DNA of 64,000 nt from Streptomyces niveus (GCF_001723055.1 NZ_MDCR01000028.1:1-64000); one strand, 5' to 3'. Counted from the stretch's first letter, positions 41,692 to 50,335 are shown. Translations and numbers: made by a program. The notes: generated from the letters alone by a model not told the origin.

Positions 41692-43107
41692 ATGTCCCAA
41701 GCTGTGACCGCGCTTCCCCCGCCCCGTATCGGAAGGCTCTCGATCGCCGCCCTCGGCGTGCTGGCACTCGCCCTCGGCACCCTCCAGTCAGTGGTGGAGC
41801 CCGCGATCCCGCTGCTGCAAGGTGAGTTGGGGGTCACTCCCGACGAAGGGGCCCTGATCGGCAACACCTTGCTGATCACCGGCGCCGTCCTCACCCCTGT
41901 CGCGGGCAAACTCGGCGACCGCTACGGCGGGAAGCGGGTGCTGATCCGGCTGATGGCCGTGGTCGCGGCCGGCGGTCTGCTGGCGAGTGTGGCGCCGAAT
42001 CTGCCGGTGCTGCTGCTCGGCCAGGTACTTCAGGGCGCCATGGTGGGCGCGCTGCCGCTCTCCTTCATCCTGGTGCGCAAGCATCTGTCGGCAGGCGAGT
42101 CGCAGGTGGCGATCGGGGTCGTCATCGCCCTGTTCACCGGCGGCGGCATGGTGGGCACCCTGATCGCCGGGCCGATCGCCGAACTGCTCTCCTGGCACTG
42201 GATGTTCGCGCTGCCGACGGCCGTCATCATCGCGACGACGATGGCCGTGGCCCGGCTGATGCCGCACGATCCGCCCGCCGAATCGGACAGCGGGATCGAC
42301 TGGCCCGGCGTACTTCTGCTGAGCGCCACGTTGCTCACGTTCATGCTCGGGCTCGTGACCGTGACGAACGGCAGCCTTCCGCCACCAGCCGTCGGCGCCG
42401 TCGCGGTGGCCGTCGCCGCCCTCGGGACCGGCTGGGTCGCCGTCGAGCGCCGGGCGGTCGCTCCGATGGTCGATCTGCGCATGCTGGCGAAGCCCGCGAT
42501 GTGGCACGCGTGCGTACTCACCTTCGTCATCACCGTCACCGCCGGGATGGTGATCTTCCTGCTCCCGCAGCTGTTCGCGATATCGGGCGACGGTTACGGC
42601 TTCGGAGCGAGCACCACCGACATCGGACTGTTCCTCCTTCCCGGCGCCGTCGCCGGGGCGTTGAGCGACTCGGTCGGCGGGGTCGCGGCGCGGCGGTTCG
42701 GCCCGCGCGCCGTGGTCGTCGTGGGCGCCGTCGTCACGGCGGCCACGCTGATCGCCCTGGCGGCGCAGCACACCGCGCCGTGGCACCTCGTCCTCGCGAA
42801 GGTGCTGACCGCGTTCGCGGCGGGCGTCGGTACGACGGCGCTGCTCGCCGGGACCGCGACCGCCGTCGAGACCAAGGACATCGGCATCGCCACCAGCCTG
42901 CTCGTGGTGACCCGGGTGATCGGCGTCGCGCTGGGCGCCCAGCTCGGCGGCGCCATCCTCGGCGCCGGGGGCGACCCGGTGACGGGCCTGCCGGCGGAGT
43001 CGGCCTTCGTGACCGGATTCGCCGTCGCCGGCCTTGTCGCCGCACTGTCACTGCTCGTTGTCCGCGTCACGAAACTCCACGCCACCAACAAAGGAGCAGG
43101 GGCATGA
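41692..43107 (+). CDS. MFS exporter, DHA2-like, coupled to an FAD monooxygenase gene
   Basis: A 471-residue multi-span exporter with a DHA2-like layout. GKLGDRYGGKRVLI at about 74-87 is the loop 2/3 motif and FTGGGMVGTLIAGPI at about 147-161 is the motif C region. GAAGAGGA lies 5 nt before ATG 41692; ATG 41677 in the same frame is an alternative. Its stop overlaps the ATG of the monooxygenase (ATGA). Pairs of an exporter and an FAD monooxygenase often serve self-resistance or modification and export of one compound. Confidence 0.9.
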   Translation: MSQAVTALPPPRIGRLSIAALGVLALALGTLQSVVEPAIPLLQGELGVTPDEGALIGNTLLITGAVLTPVAGKLGDRYGGKRVLIRLMAVVAAGGLLASVAPNLPVLLLGQVLQGAMVGALPLSFILVRKHLSAGESQVAIGVVIALFTGGGMVGTLIAGPIAELLSWHWMFALPTAVIIATTMAVARLMPHDPPAESDSGIDWPGVLLLSATLLTFMLGLVTVTNGSLPPPAVGAVAVAVAALGTGWVAVERRAVAPMVDLRMLAKPAMWHACVLTFVITVTAGMVIFLLPQLFAISGDGYGFGASTTDIGLFLLPGAVAGALSDSVGGVAARRFGPRAVVVVGAVVTAATLIALAAQHTAPWHLVLAKVLTAFAAGVGTTALLAGTATAVETKDIGIATSLLVVTRVIGVALGAQLGGAILGAGGDPVTGLPAESAFVTGFAVAGLVAALSLLVVRVTKLHATNKGAGA

Positions 43108-44300
43108 CCCGTACCGGACGCCACGTACTGATCTCCGGGGCCAGCATCGCCGGACCCGCCCTGGCGTACTGGCTGCACCGGGCCGGATACGCGGTCACCG
43201 TGGTGGAGAAGGCGGGCGCGCTGCGCGGCGGTGGCTACCCCGTCGACATCCGAGGCACCGCGATCGAGGTGGTCCGGCGGATGGGGATACTGCCGGGGCT
43301 GCGGGACGCGCACATCGACTCGCGCCGTCTCACATTCCTCGACGCCGACGGCGGCAAGGTGGCGTCACTCACCCCGAGCGCCGTCTCCGGCGGTGTCGAG
43401 GGACAGGACCTTGAGATACGTCGCGGGGATCTGGCCGCGAGCCTCTACGCGGCCGTCCGCGACGACGTCGAGTTCCTGTTCGGCGATGCCATCGACGTCC
43501 TCGACGATCACGAGAACGGGGTCGACGTGACGTTCCGCAGCGGGCGACGGCGCACGTACGACCTCGTCGTGGGCGCCGACGGCATGCACTCACGCACCCG
43601 GGAGTCCCTGTTCGGCCCCGAGGAGCGGTTCCACCGCTACCTCGGCTACTGCTTCGCCATCTTCACCCTGCCGAACACCTTCGGGCTCTCCCGCGAGGTG
43701 ATGATGTGGAACAGCCCCGGGAAGGCCGCGGCCCTCTACGCCGTCGGGGACGACGACGAACTGCACGGCTTCCTGAACTTCCACCGGCCGGGGCCGGCGC
43801 TCGACGTCCCCCGGAACCCGGGCGCCCAACGGGACCTGGTCGCCTCGGCCTTCGCGGGCGCGGGATGGGAGGGGGTGGCGGCGATGGTCGACGCCATGCG
43901 CGACGCGGACGATCTGTTCTTCGACACGGCCGGCCAGATCCGTATGCCCGCCTGGTCCCGCGGTCGCGTCGCGCTCGTCGGCGACGCCGCGTACGCCCCC
44001 TCGTTCCTCACCGGACAAGGCTCCAGCCTCGCACTGGCCGGCGCCTACATGCTCGCCAACTCCCTTGCCGCGTACGGAGATCACCGGGCGGCATTCGCCG
44101 CGTACGAACGGGACCTCCGTCCGTTCGTCGCCATGAACCAGGCCCTGGTCGACAACGGCGCGGCCACGCTCTTCCCCACCACGGAGCGGGCGCTGGAGCA
44201 ACGCGACCGGGGGCTGCGTGACCTCCTCACCCTGCCCGCCGCGCCGCCGCGACCGGCCCATTCGGCCCTGACGCTGCCGGAGTTCGCCCTGCCGCGGTGA
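43104..44300 (+). CDS. FAD-dependent monooxygenase (PHBH fold, TetX/Rox-like)
   Basis: A 398-residue flavoprotein hydroxylase. The dinucleotide motif ISGASIAGPALAYWL is at about 9-23, the DG-type motif VVGADGMHSRTRES at about 154-167, and GDAAYAPSFLTGQGSSLA at about 293-310 binds the FAD pyrophosphate. The group includes TetX, rifampicin monooxygenase and polyketide hydroxylases. It is cytoplasmic and uses NAD(P)H and oxygen. Coupling to the MFS gene and presence of a HelD/HelR gene in the window are compatible with antibiotic inactivation, but the substrate is unknown. Confidence 0.9.
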   Translation: MTRTGRHVLISGASIAGPALAYWLHRAGYAVTVVEKAGALRGGGYPVDIRGTAIEVVRRMGILPGLRDAHIDSRRLTFLDADGGKVASLTPSAVSGGVEGQDLEIRRGDLAASLYAAVRDDVEFLFGDAIDVLDDHENGVDVTFRSGRRRTYDLVVGADGMHSRTRESLFGPEERFHRYLGYCFAIFTLPNTFGLSREVMMWNSPGKAAALYAVGDDDELHGFLNFHRPGPALDVPRNPGAQRDLVASAFAGAGWEGVAAMVDAMRDADDLFFDTAGQIRMPAWSRGRVALVGDAAYAPSFLTGQGSSLALAGAYMLANSLAAYGDHRAAFAAYERDLRPFVAMNQALVDNGAATLFPTTERALEQRDRGLRDLLTLPAAPPRPAHSALTLPEFALPR

Positions 44301-44323
44301 CGCCGCACGTACGACGGGCGCGC

Positions 44324-44986
44324 TCAGTTTTCGACCAGGCCCGTCCGGTAGGCGATGACGACGAGCTGTGCCCGGTCACGCGCCTCCAGCTTCGTCATGG
44401 CGCGCTGCACATGGGCGCGGACGGTGAAGGGGCTGAGGAACATCCGCTCGGCGATCTCCTGGTTGGACAGGCCGGTCGCGACCAGGGCCACCATCTCCCG
44501 TTCGCGCGGGGTGAGTACGGCGAGCCGGTCGGGGTCGTGCGGCCGGGGGGCGTCCGGGGTGGCCAGGAAACGGGTGACCAGGGAGCGGGTCGCCGCGGGG
44601 GACAGCAGGGTGTCGCCGTCGGCGACCGTACGCACGGCGTTCAGCAGGTCCTCGGCGCCGATGCCCTTGCCGATGAAGCCGGCGGCCCCCGCGCGCAGCG
44701 CCTGGGCGACGTACTCGTCGGTCTCGTACGTGGTGAGGATCAGGATGCGGCTGGCCCGCAGCTCCGGGTCCGCGCAGATCTCCGAGGTGGCGGCGAGCCC
44801 GTCGACCTCGGGCATCCGGATGTCCATGATCACCACGTCCGGGCGCAGCTTCCGGGTGAGCCGCACCGCCTCGCGGCCGTCGGCGGCCTCGCCGACCACG
44901 GTGATGTCGTCGGCGGTGTCGAGCAGGATCCGGAACGCGTCGCGCAGCAGGGCCTGGTCGTCGGCGAGCAGCACCCGGAGCGTCAT
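44324..44986 (-). CDS. NarL/LuxR-type response regulator
   Basis: A 220-residue response regulator. The receiver domain (1-120) has DD near the N-terminus (LLADDQALLR), phospho-acceptor Asp in VVIMDIRMPEVDG at about 54, and Lys in GKGIGAEDL. The LuxR helix-turn-helix is at about 152-215 (LTPREREMV, GLSNQEIAERMFLSPFTVRA). ATG 44986 overlaps the stop of the kinase gene (ATGA), so both are translated together. It converges on the FAD monooxygenase gene but on the opposite strand. Targets unknown. Confidence 0.93.
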   Translation of the reverse strand: MTLRVLLADDQALLRDAFRILLDTADDITVVGEAADGREAVRLTRKLRPDVVIMDIRMPEVDGLAATSEICADPELRASRILILTTYETDEYVAQALRAGAAGFIGKGIGAEDLLNAVRTVADGDTLLSPAATRSLVTRFLATPDAPRPHDPDRLAVLTPREREMVALVATGLSNQEIAERMFLSPFTVRAHVQRAMTKLEARDRAQLVVIAYRTGLVEN

Positions 44987-46182
44987 GGCGCACCCCCGGG
45001 CCTGGCGGGCGGGAGGGGCAGCTCGGCGGAGACGAGGAAGCCGCCCTCCGGGCGTCTGCCGGCGGAGAGCTGACCTCCGGCGGCGGTGGCACGTTCCCGC
45101 ATCCCGATCAGTCCGTAGCCGGGCGGGCGGCCGTGCACGGCCACCGCGCCCTCTCCGTCGTCGGCGACGGTGACGGTCACGCGGTCGCGGCTCCAGGCGA
45201 GGTGCACGCGGGCGGTGCCGGTGGCGGCGTGTTTGGTCACGTTGGTCAGGGCCTCCTGGACTATGCGGTACGCGGTGAGGTCCACACCCGGTGCCAACGG
45301 CCGTGCTGTGCCTTCCTGTTCCACCGACACCTCCAGACCCGCGCCGCGGAACGACGCGAGGAGCGCGGGCAGCCGGGACAGACCGGGCGCCGGTTCGGCG
45401 GGCCCGGCGGTGTCCCCGGACTGACGCAACAGACCGACGGTGGACCGCAGTTCGTCCAGCGCGTGACCCGTTGTCTCGACCAGCTCGCGCAGGCTCTTAC
45501 GGGTCTGCTCCGGGCGGATGTCGAAGAGATGGGCGGCGACCGTGGCCTGCGCGTTGGCCAGGGTGATCTGATGGGCCACGAGGTCGTGCAACTCCCGTGC
45601 GATACGTACCCGTTCCTCCGCCACCCGCCGCCGCGCCTCGCCGTCGCGGCTCTCCTCGGCCCGCCGGGCCCGCTCCTCCACGGCCGCCAGGTAGGCCCGT
45701 CGGTTCCGTACGGAGTGGCCGAGGACGCCGGCCATCAGCGGGAACGCCGCCACCGATCCCATCCTGCTCGCGTCCTGCCACGAGACGCCCCCGAACAAGG
45801 GCGTGGAGGCGACGAGCAGCACCAAGGAGGTGCCCAACACCGCGCCGGCCGCGCGCCGTTCGGTGCGGGCGGTGAGCGCGTAGGAGTAGGCGGTGATCAG
45901 GGCGGGGGCCACGATGAGCGGGCTCAGCAGCAGACCCAGGGGCGCCACCAGTACGCCGCTCGCGGTCGTGGCCGCCAGCACGGCCAGGGGCGCCCGGCGC
46001 CGTAGCGGCAGCACGGCGCAGGAGACCACGGCGATGACGTACGCGGCGGCGGGAGGCGCGGTCAGGGTGTCGTCGACCTGCACCACCCCGCCGAGCAGAC
46101 AGAGCACGAACGCCGTCGCGGTGACCGCCCCTTCCCGCCACCACGTACCGCGCGGTCGCGGGCCACCCCCCGTTTTCGTCAC
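44983..46182 (-). CDS. Sensor histidine kinase, HisKA_3 (HPK7) type
   Basis: A 399-residue membrane kinase: about five membrane segments in residues 18-165, a short coiled linker, the dimerisation and phospho-acceptor helix RIARELHDLVAHQITLANAQ at about 208 with the His in ELHDLV, and an HATPase domain ending with DDGEGAVAVHGRPPGYGLIG. This kinase class pairs with NarL-type regulators, as here. No extracellular sensor domain is large enough to see, so it probably senses the membrane. Start ATG 46182. Confidence 0.92.
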   Translation of the reverse strand: MTKTGGGPRPRGTWWREGAVTATAFVLCLLGGVVQVDDTLTAPPAAAYVIAVVSCAVLPLRRRAPLAVLAATTASGVLVAPLGLLLSPLIVAPALITAYSYALTARTERRAAGAVLGTSLVLLVASTPLFGGVSWQDASRMGSVAAFPLMAGVLGHSVRNRRAYLAAVEERARRAEESRDGEARRRVAEERVRIARELHDLVAHQITLANAQATVAAHLFDIRPEQTRKSLRELVETTGHALDELRSTVGLLRQSGDTAGPAEPAPGLSRLPALLASFRGAGLEVSVEQEGTARPLAPGVDLTAYRIVQEALTNVTKHAATGTARVHLAWSRDRVTVTVADDGEGAVAVHGRPPGYGLIGMRERATAAGGQLSAGRRPEGGFLVSAELPLPPARPGGAP

Positions 46183-46349
46183 GCGGTTCAGCGTACGGGG
46201 CGGCCGACACGCCCGGTGGGCAATCCGTTGCCGCTAAGAAGCCGTCAAGTACGACCCTCGCGGCGTATGGGTTTCGCAGTGCGTCGAACTCCGAATTCCC
46301 CCTGTCCGTCTGCACGATCAGTGAAGGGCGAAGCGAACAAGGAGCGATC

Positions 46350-47360
46350 GTGCCGAACAAGACCCTGACCCAGCGCCTCAAGCTGCCAGATTTCAAAATT
46401 CCAGATCTCACGCTGACATGGAAATTCACCATTGAGACCACCTGGCAGACCATCGGTGAGCTGCCATGGAAAACCATTGCCGAGATTCTTGGGAAGTCCG
46501 GTCTTGAGGGGGCCCCGCACGCGATTCAGGCGGGCGGAATTCTCGCCGAGAGCGATCTGGTCTACGCCGTCGGCGTCGGGGCGAACGGGGACGTGGGGGC
46601 GAAAGCGGCCCTGGAGGAGATCGTCCGCTGGCGCCAGGACCGGGGGGAACCGGAGCTGAATCTCTACAAGGTGGGCGCCGGACTGGTCAACATCGCCGGT
46701 CTGGCCGCGTACGCGGCCTCCGGCGTCGGCGCGGTGAGCCCCGCCGTGGGCGGAGCCGGCGCTCAGCTCGCGGGGATGGCGTATCTGGTGATCGAGGGCT
46801 CGTCGAAGGATCCGGCGAGAGCGAAGGTCTCGCTTGCCCGAAGGGCGATGGACGCCGGCCGTGAGGGATATTCCTATCTGGTGCAGGGCTACGGCACGGG
46901 AATCCTGAACAAGGACGTCTACGCGGCCGGACTCGGGCTGAACGGGCTGGTCGGTGCCCAGGCGTTCGCGGACGAGTTCGGGAATCTGGTGCGCACGTTC
47001 AAGGGCCCGGACGAGAATTCGCCGAAGCCGAACTACGGGAAGATGTTCGGCGGGTTTCTCAATATGGCGGGGGCGGTGGGCTACGCCGTGGGCAGCTCCC
47101 GGGTGATCCATGATGTGGTCCCGCACAAGTACGTCCAGCTCATGCGCGGGATATCCGCGGCGGTCGAGGCGCTTTCCTACGGCGTGATCATCGGCTCGGA
47201 GGTCTCGGCACGCGTGATCGCGGAACGCGCGTCGGCGGCACGTGCGACGCCGGAACGCCGCGCGGGAGTCCCGCTGCTGCCCACACATCGGCCCGCCTCC
47301 GTCCGGCCGGCGAAGCCCTGCCCCTCATCGTCGCCGCCGCGCAACGCGCACAAGCGCTGA
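46350..47360 (+). CDS. Protein of unknown family with an internal duplication
   Basis: A 336-residue protein that I do not recognise. GTG 46350 has AAGGAG 6 nt upstream. Residues about 68-152 and 187-283 are two copies of one unit: VYAVGVGANGDVGAKAALEE and VYAAGLGLNGLVGAQAFADE, then NIAGLAAYA and NMAGAVGYA, then AGMAYLVIEGS and LSYGVIIGS. The second copy has about five extra residues in the loop. The units contain hydrophobic, Gly/Ala-rich helices that could enter a membrane. The C-terminal 45 residues are basic and disordered. The first 100 bases of the gene are more AT-rich than the surroundings. Confidence 0.7.
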   Translation: MPNKTLTQRLKLPDFKIPDLTLTWKFTIETTWQTIGELPWKTIAEILGKSGLEGAPHAIQAGGILAESDLVYAVGVGANGDVGAKAALEEIVRWRQDRGEPELNLYKVGAGLVNIAGLAAYAASGVGAVSPAVGGAGAQLAGMAYLVIEGSSKDPARAKVSLARRAMDAGREGYSYLVQGYGTGILNKDVYAAGLGLNGLVGAQAFADEFGNLVRTFKGPDENSPKPNYGKMFGGFLNMAGAVGYAVGSSRVIHDVVPHKYVQLMRGISAAVEALSYGVIIGSEVSARVIAERASAARATPERRAGVPLLPTHRPASVRPAKPCPSSSPPRNAHKR

Positions 47361-47412
47361 CGGTGTGGCCGGCCCCGGTCTGGGACAATTCGGTCAGCCT
47401 GTTGCGTGGAAC

Positions 47413-47440
47413 ACTTTTGCAAGCGGGTGCTTGCAAAAGT
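47413..47440. promoter_or_regulatory. 11-bp perfect inverted repeat upstream of the XRE regulator gene
   Basis: ACTTTTGCAAG at 47413-47423 and CTTGCAAAAGT at 47430-47440 with a 6-nt spacer; a related half-site GTTAGCAAG follows at 47439-47447. It ends 25 nt before the ATG of the XRE gene and is likely its autoregulatory operator. Confidence 0.75.
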
Positions 47441-47465
47441 TAGCAAGAGTGGGCACCCTGGAGTC

Positions 47466-47873
47466 ATGGCATCACTCAACGTCGGCAATCTCGGTGAGTA
47501 CCTGCGCGAGCAGCGGCGCAACGCGCAGCTGTCGTTGCGGCAGCTCTCCGAGGCCGCCGGGGTGTCCAATCCGTATCTCAGCCAGATCGAACGCGGTCTG
47601 CGCAAGCCGAGCGCGGACATCCTCCAGCAGCTCGCCAAGGCGCTGCGGATCTCCGCCGAGACGCTGTACGTGCAGGCCGGGATGCTCGACGAGCGGGAGC
47701 GCGAGGAGCTGGAGACGCGTGGCGTCATCCTCGCGGACCCGTCGATCAACGAGCGGCAGAAGCAGGTGCTCCTGCAGATCTACGAGTCCTTCCGTAAGGA
47801 GAACGGGCTCGGCACCGAGGACGACGCGTCCGGTACGGCCGGCGGAAGTGCTGTCACCCCACCCTCACACTGA
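47466..47873 (+). CDS. XRE-family regulator (Rv0474-like) of the hbhA-type cluster
   Basis: A 135-residue regulator. The helix-turn-helix is at about 9-64 (LREQRRNAQLSLRQLSEAAG, then VSNPYLSQIERGLRKPS), with a C-terminal helical part (about 75-115, NERQKQVLLQIYESF). The same gene precedes hbhA in M. tuberculosis (Rv0474). ATG 47466 follows a perfect inverted repeat, so autoregulation is likely. The HbhA-like gene starts 18 nt after its stop and is probably on the same transcript. Confidence 0.88.
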   Translation: MASLNVGNLGEYLREQRRNAQLSLRQLSEAAGVSNPYLSQIERGLRKPSADILQQLAKALRISAETLYVQAGMLDEREREELETRGVILADPSINERQKQVLLQIYESFRKENGLGTEDDASGTAGGSAVTPPSH

Positions 47874-47891
47874 TACCGGAGGACCACAGAC

Positions 47892-48542
47892 ATGGCCATC
47901 GCCGATGACCTGCGCAAGACGTTCAGCGACCCGACCCCCCTCTACTTCGCGGCCGGTACGGCGGATCTCGCCGTCGAGCAGGCCAAGAAGGTTCCCGGGC
48001 TGATCGAGCAGCTCCGCGCGGAGGCCCCGGGCCGTATCGACGCGGTGCGCAACGCCGACCCCAAGCTCGTCCAGGACAAGGTCACCTCGCAGGCGAAGGA
48101 AGCGCAGACGACCGTTCAGTCCAAGGTCACCGAGGTGCTCGGGTCGCTCGACACCGACCTGAAGAAGCTGGGCGAGACCGCCCAGGACCTCGCGCTGCGG
48201 GGCGTGGGCGTGGCCGCCGAGTACGCGGTCAGGGCCCGTGAGACGTACGAGAAGGTCGCCGAGCGCGGCGAGCAGTCCGTACGCACCTGGCGGGGCGAGG
48301 CCGCCGACGAGATGACGGAGATCGCCGTCGCCGTCGAGCCCGGGACGAAGCAGAGCACCAAGCCGGCGGCCAGGCCCGCCGCGGCGAAGCCGGCCCCGGT
48401 GAAGCCCGCCCAGGCGAAGCCCGCGTCGGCCAAGGCCAAGCCGGAGGCCAAGGCCACCGGCACGAAGCCCGCCGCGCGCAAGACGACGGCCACGCGTAAG
48501 CCGGCCGCCGCCAAGAAGGCCACACCGCCCGCGAGCAAGTAG
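47892..48542 (+). CDS. HbhA-like protein with Lys/Ala/Pro-rich C-terminal tail
   Basis: A 216-residue protein. Residues 1-145 form a long helical, coiled-coil region with heptad-like spacing (MAIADDLRKTFSDPTPLYFA at the start); residues about 150-216 are a repeat-like tail of Lys, Ala and Pro (AAKPAPVKPAQAKPASAKAK). This is the layout of mycobacterial heparin-binding hemagglutinin, whose tail binds heparan sulfate; in Streptomyces the tail more likely binds nucleic acid, polyphosphate or membrane. There is no signal peptide. GGAGGACCAC precedes ATG 47892. A strong terminator follows. Confidence 0.85.
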   Translation: MAIADDLRKTFSDPTPLYFAAGTADLAVEQAKKVPGLIEQLRAEAPGRIDAVRNADPKLVQDKVTSQAKEAQTTVQSKVTEVLGSLDTDLKKLGETAQDLALRGVGVAAEYAVRARETYEKVAERGEQSVRTWRGEAADEMTEIAVAVEPGTKQSTKPAARPAAAKPAPVKPAQAKPASAKAKPEAKATGTKPAARKTTATRKPAAAKKATPPASK

Positions 48543-48592
48543 CGGGCAGCGGGTAGCGGCGAGCAGCAGTGGCGAACAGTCGGATACCGAAA

Positions 48593-48631
48593 ACAACGGT
48601 CCGGGCACCACAGCGGTGTCCGGACCGTTGT
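48593..48631 (+). terminator. Strong stem-loop terminator after the HbhA-like gene
   Basis: A 17-bp stem with one G-T wobble: ACAACGGTCCGGGCACC at 48593-48609 and GGTGTCCGGACCGTTGT at 48615-48631, loop 5 nt. It ends the XRE/HbhA transcript before the DUF2516 gene. Confidence 0.85.
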
Positions 48632-48693
48632 ACGGGTACCTTGTCGGCACACGATCCGGCAGATGATTCGGACAGAAACAGGCGGTGGGCAAC

Positions 48694-49038
48694 GTGTTGA
48701 TGGCTGGCTTCGACGGGCTTGTGGCTCTGTTGAGCATCCCGCTGACCGTGTTCGGCGCCTTCGCGCTGGTCGACGCGTTCATCCGGCGTGAGGACGCCTT
48801 CCGCGCCGCCGACAAGCAGACCAAGCCGTTCTGGCTGATCATCCTCGGCATCGCGCTCGTGGTGAGCCTGATCTTCCCGCTGCTGTCGTTCCTGCCGATC
48901 ATCGGGCTGATCGCGATCATCGTGTACTTCGTCGATGTGCGCCCCGCGATCAAGCAGGTCGGCGGCAGTGGCGGCGGACGCCGCAGCGGCGGCTCCAGCA
49001 GCGACGGACCGTACGGGCCGTACAACGGCGGTCGCTGA
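48694..49038 (+). CDS. DUF2516 membrane protein (Rv0476-like)
   Basis: A protein of about 114 residues with three hydrophobic segments (about 8-27, 47-65 and 67-83) and a Gly/Ser-rich tail (GGSGGGRRSGGSSSDGPYG). This is the DUF2516 layout; the homolog in M. tuberculosis (Rv0476) also follows hbhA. Function unknown. The start is uncertain: GTG 48694 is chosen, with GTG 48685 and ATG 48700 in the same frame. It converges on the phosphatase gene. Confidence 0.85.
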   Translation: MLMAGFDGLVALLSIPLTVFGAFALVDAFIRREDAFRAADKQTKPFWLIILGIALVVSLIFPLLSFLPIIGLIAIIVYFVDVRPAIKQVGGSGGGRRSGGSSSDGPYGPYNGGR

Positions 49039-49066
49039 GCCGGGGCAGGACCCCTGCTCGGAGCGC

Positions 49067-50335
49067 TCAGGCGGTGACCAGCGCCGTGCCACGGTCCAGC
49101 AGCAGCACGGCCACGTCGTCCGTCAGCTCGCCGCCGTTCAGCTCCCGTACCTGAGCCACCGCGGTCTCCAGCAGCTCCTCGCCGCTCAGACCCCGCGCCA
49201 GCAGACCGGTGATCATCTCGACCATGCCGTCCTGGCCGAGCCGCTGCTTCGTGCCCGCCCCGACGCGGCCCTCGATCAGCCCGTCCGTGTACATCATCAG
49301 GCTCCACGCCTCGCCCAGCTGGACCTCCCGGCGCGGCCAGCGGGCGCGCGGCAGCAGTCCGAGCGCGGGGCCGCCCTCGTCGTACGGCAGCAGACGCGGC
49401 GCCCCGCCCGCCCGGACGATCAGCGGCGACGGGTGTCCCGCCAGGCAGAGCCCGGCCCGCCGGCCGTCCGGCGCGATGTCGATCGTGCACAACGTCGCGA
49501 AGATCTCCTCGCTCTCCCGCTCGTGCTCCAGGACCTTCTGGAGCGTCGAGAGCAGCGTGTCCCCGCAGAGCCCGGCGAAGGTCAGCGCCCGCCAGGCGAT
49601 CCGCAACTCCACCCCCAGCGCGGCCTCGTCCGGGCCGTGCCCGCAGACGTCGCCGATCATCACGTGGACCGTGCCGTCGGGCGTGCGGACCGTGTCGTAG
49701 AAGTCGCCGCCGAGCAGGGCGCGGGAGCGGCCGGGCCGGTAGCGGGACGCGAAGCGCAGGTTGGAGCCCTGGAGGAGCGGTGTGGGCAGCAGACCGCGTT
49801 CCAGCCGGGCGTTCTCCTGCGCCCGCAGCCGGGACTCGGTGAGCTGGCGCTGCGCGACGTCCGCGCGCTTGCGCTCGACGGCGTAGCGGATCGCGCGGCT
49901 CAGCAGCCTGCTGTCCAGTTCGTCACGGAAGAGATAGTCCTGCGCGCCCACCCGCACGGCCGCCGCCGCTCGCTCGCTGTCGCCCTCGGCGGCCAGCGCG
50001 AGAACGGCGTGCCGGGGCGCGAGCCGCAGCACGTGCTTCAGCGGCGCGAGGCCGTCGTGGTCGCTGTCGTAGCGGCCCGGCAGCGCCAGGTCCACGAGGA
50101 TGCACTGGATGTCGTCGGTGAGCAGCCGCTCGGCCTCGGTGAGGTTGCGCGCGGTGCGGATACGGACCCGGGTGCCCGCCGCGTCGGGAAGTTCCGGTGC
50201 GCTGAAGGTGCCCGCGGGATCGTCCTCGATGACGAGGAGCGTGAGGTCGCCGCCTCCGCCGGAGGTCTCCGGGGCGGGCGCACTCTCGACTGGCGAGCCG
50301 GTGCGCTGTCGCGGCATCGGTACAGGTACGGCCAT
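49067..50335 (-). CDS. Receiver-PP2C (SpoIIE-type) serine phosphatase
   Basis: A 422-residue protein. An N-terminal receiver-like domain (about 30-150) contains acidic LLVIEDDP and the expected phospho-Asp in CILVDLALPG near 81, but the conserved Lys is replaced (DYLFRDE). A coiled linker (about 160-195) leads to a PP2C/SpoIIE domain (about 200-418) with LLGGDFYD and GDVCGHGPDEA metal-binding motifs and the late DDVAVLLL. It would dephosphorylate an anti-sigma antagonist in a partner-switching pathway. ATG 50335 is the chosen start; the strong purine-rich site is somewhat far upstream. Partners are not in the window. Confidence 0.88.
   Translation of the reverse strand: MAVPVPMPRQRTGSPVESAPAPETSGGGGDLTLLVIEDDPAGTFSAPELPDAAGTRVRIRTARNLTEAERLLTDDIQCILVDLALPGRYDSDHDGLAPLKHVLRLAPRHAVLALAAEGDSERAAAAVRVGAQDYLFRDELDSRLLSRAIRYAVERKRADVAQRQLTESRLRAQENARLERGLLPTPLLQGSNLRFASRYRPGRSRALLGGDFYDTVRTPDGTVHVMIGDVCGHGPDEAALGVELRIAWRALTFAGLCGDTLLSTLQKVLEHERESEEIFATLCTIDIAPDGRRAGLCLAGHPSPLIVRAGGAPRLLPYDEGGPALGLLPRARWPRREVQLGEAWSLMMYTDGLIEGRVGAGTKQRLGQDGMVEMITGLLARGLSGEELLETAVAQVRELNGGELTDDVAVLLLDRGTALVTA

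Noticed and set aside
38788..43107. A 1439-codon open frame on the plus strand
   Set aside because: Most of it is a shadow of the MFS genes in other frames, with Arg/Gly/Pro-rich nonsense translation typical of GC-rich DNA. Only the last part, from 41692, is a real gene.
48593..48631. A small RNA gene or riboswitch after the HbhA-like gene
   Set aside because: The single long stem with a 5-nt loop between two genes is best explained as a terminator; no other conserved structure is visible.
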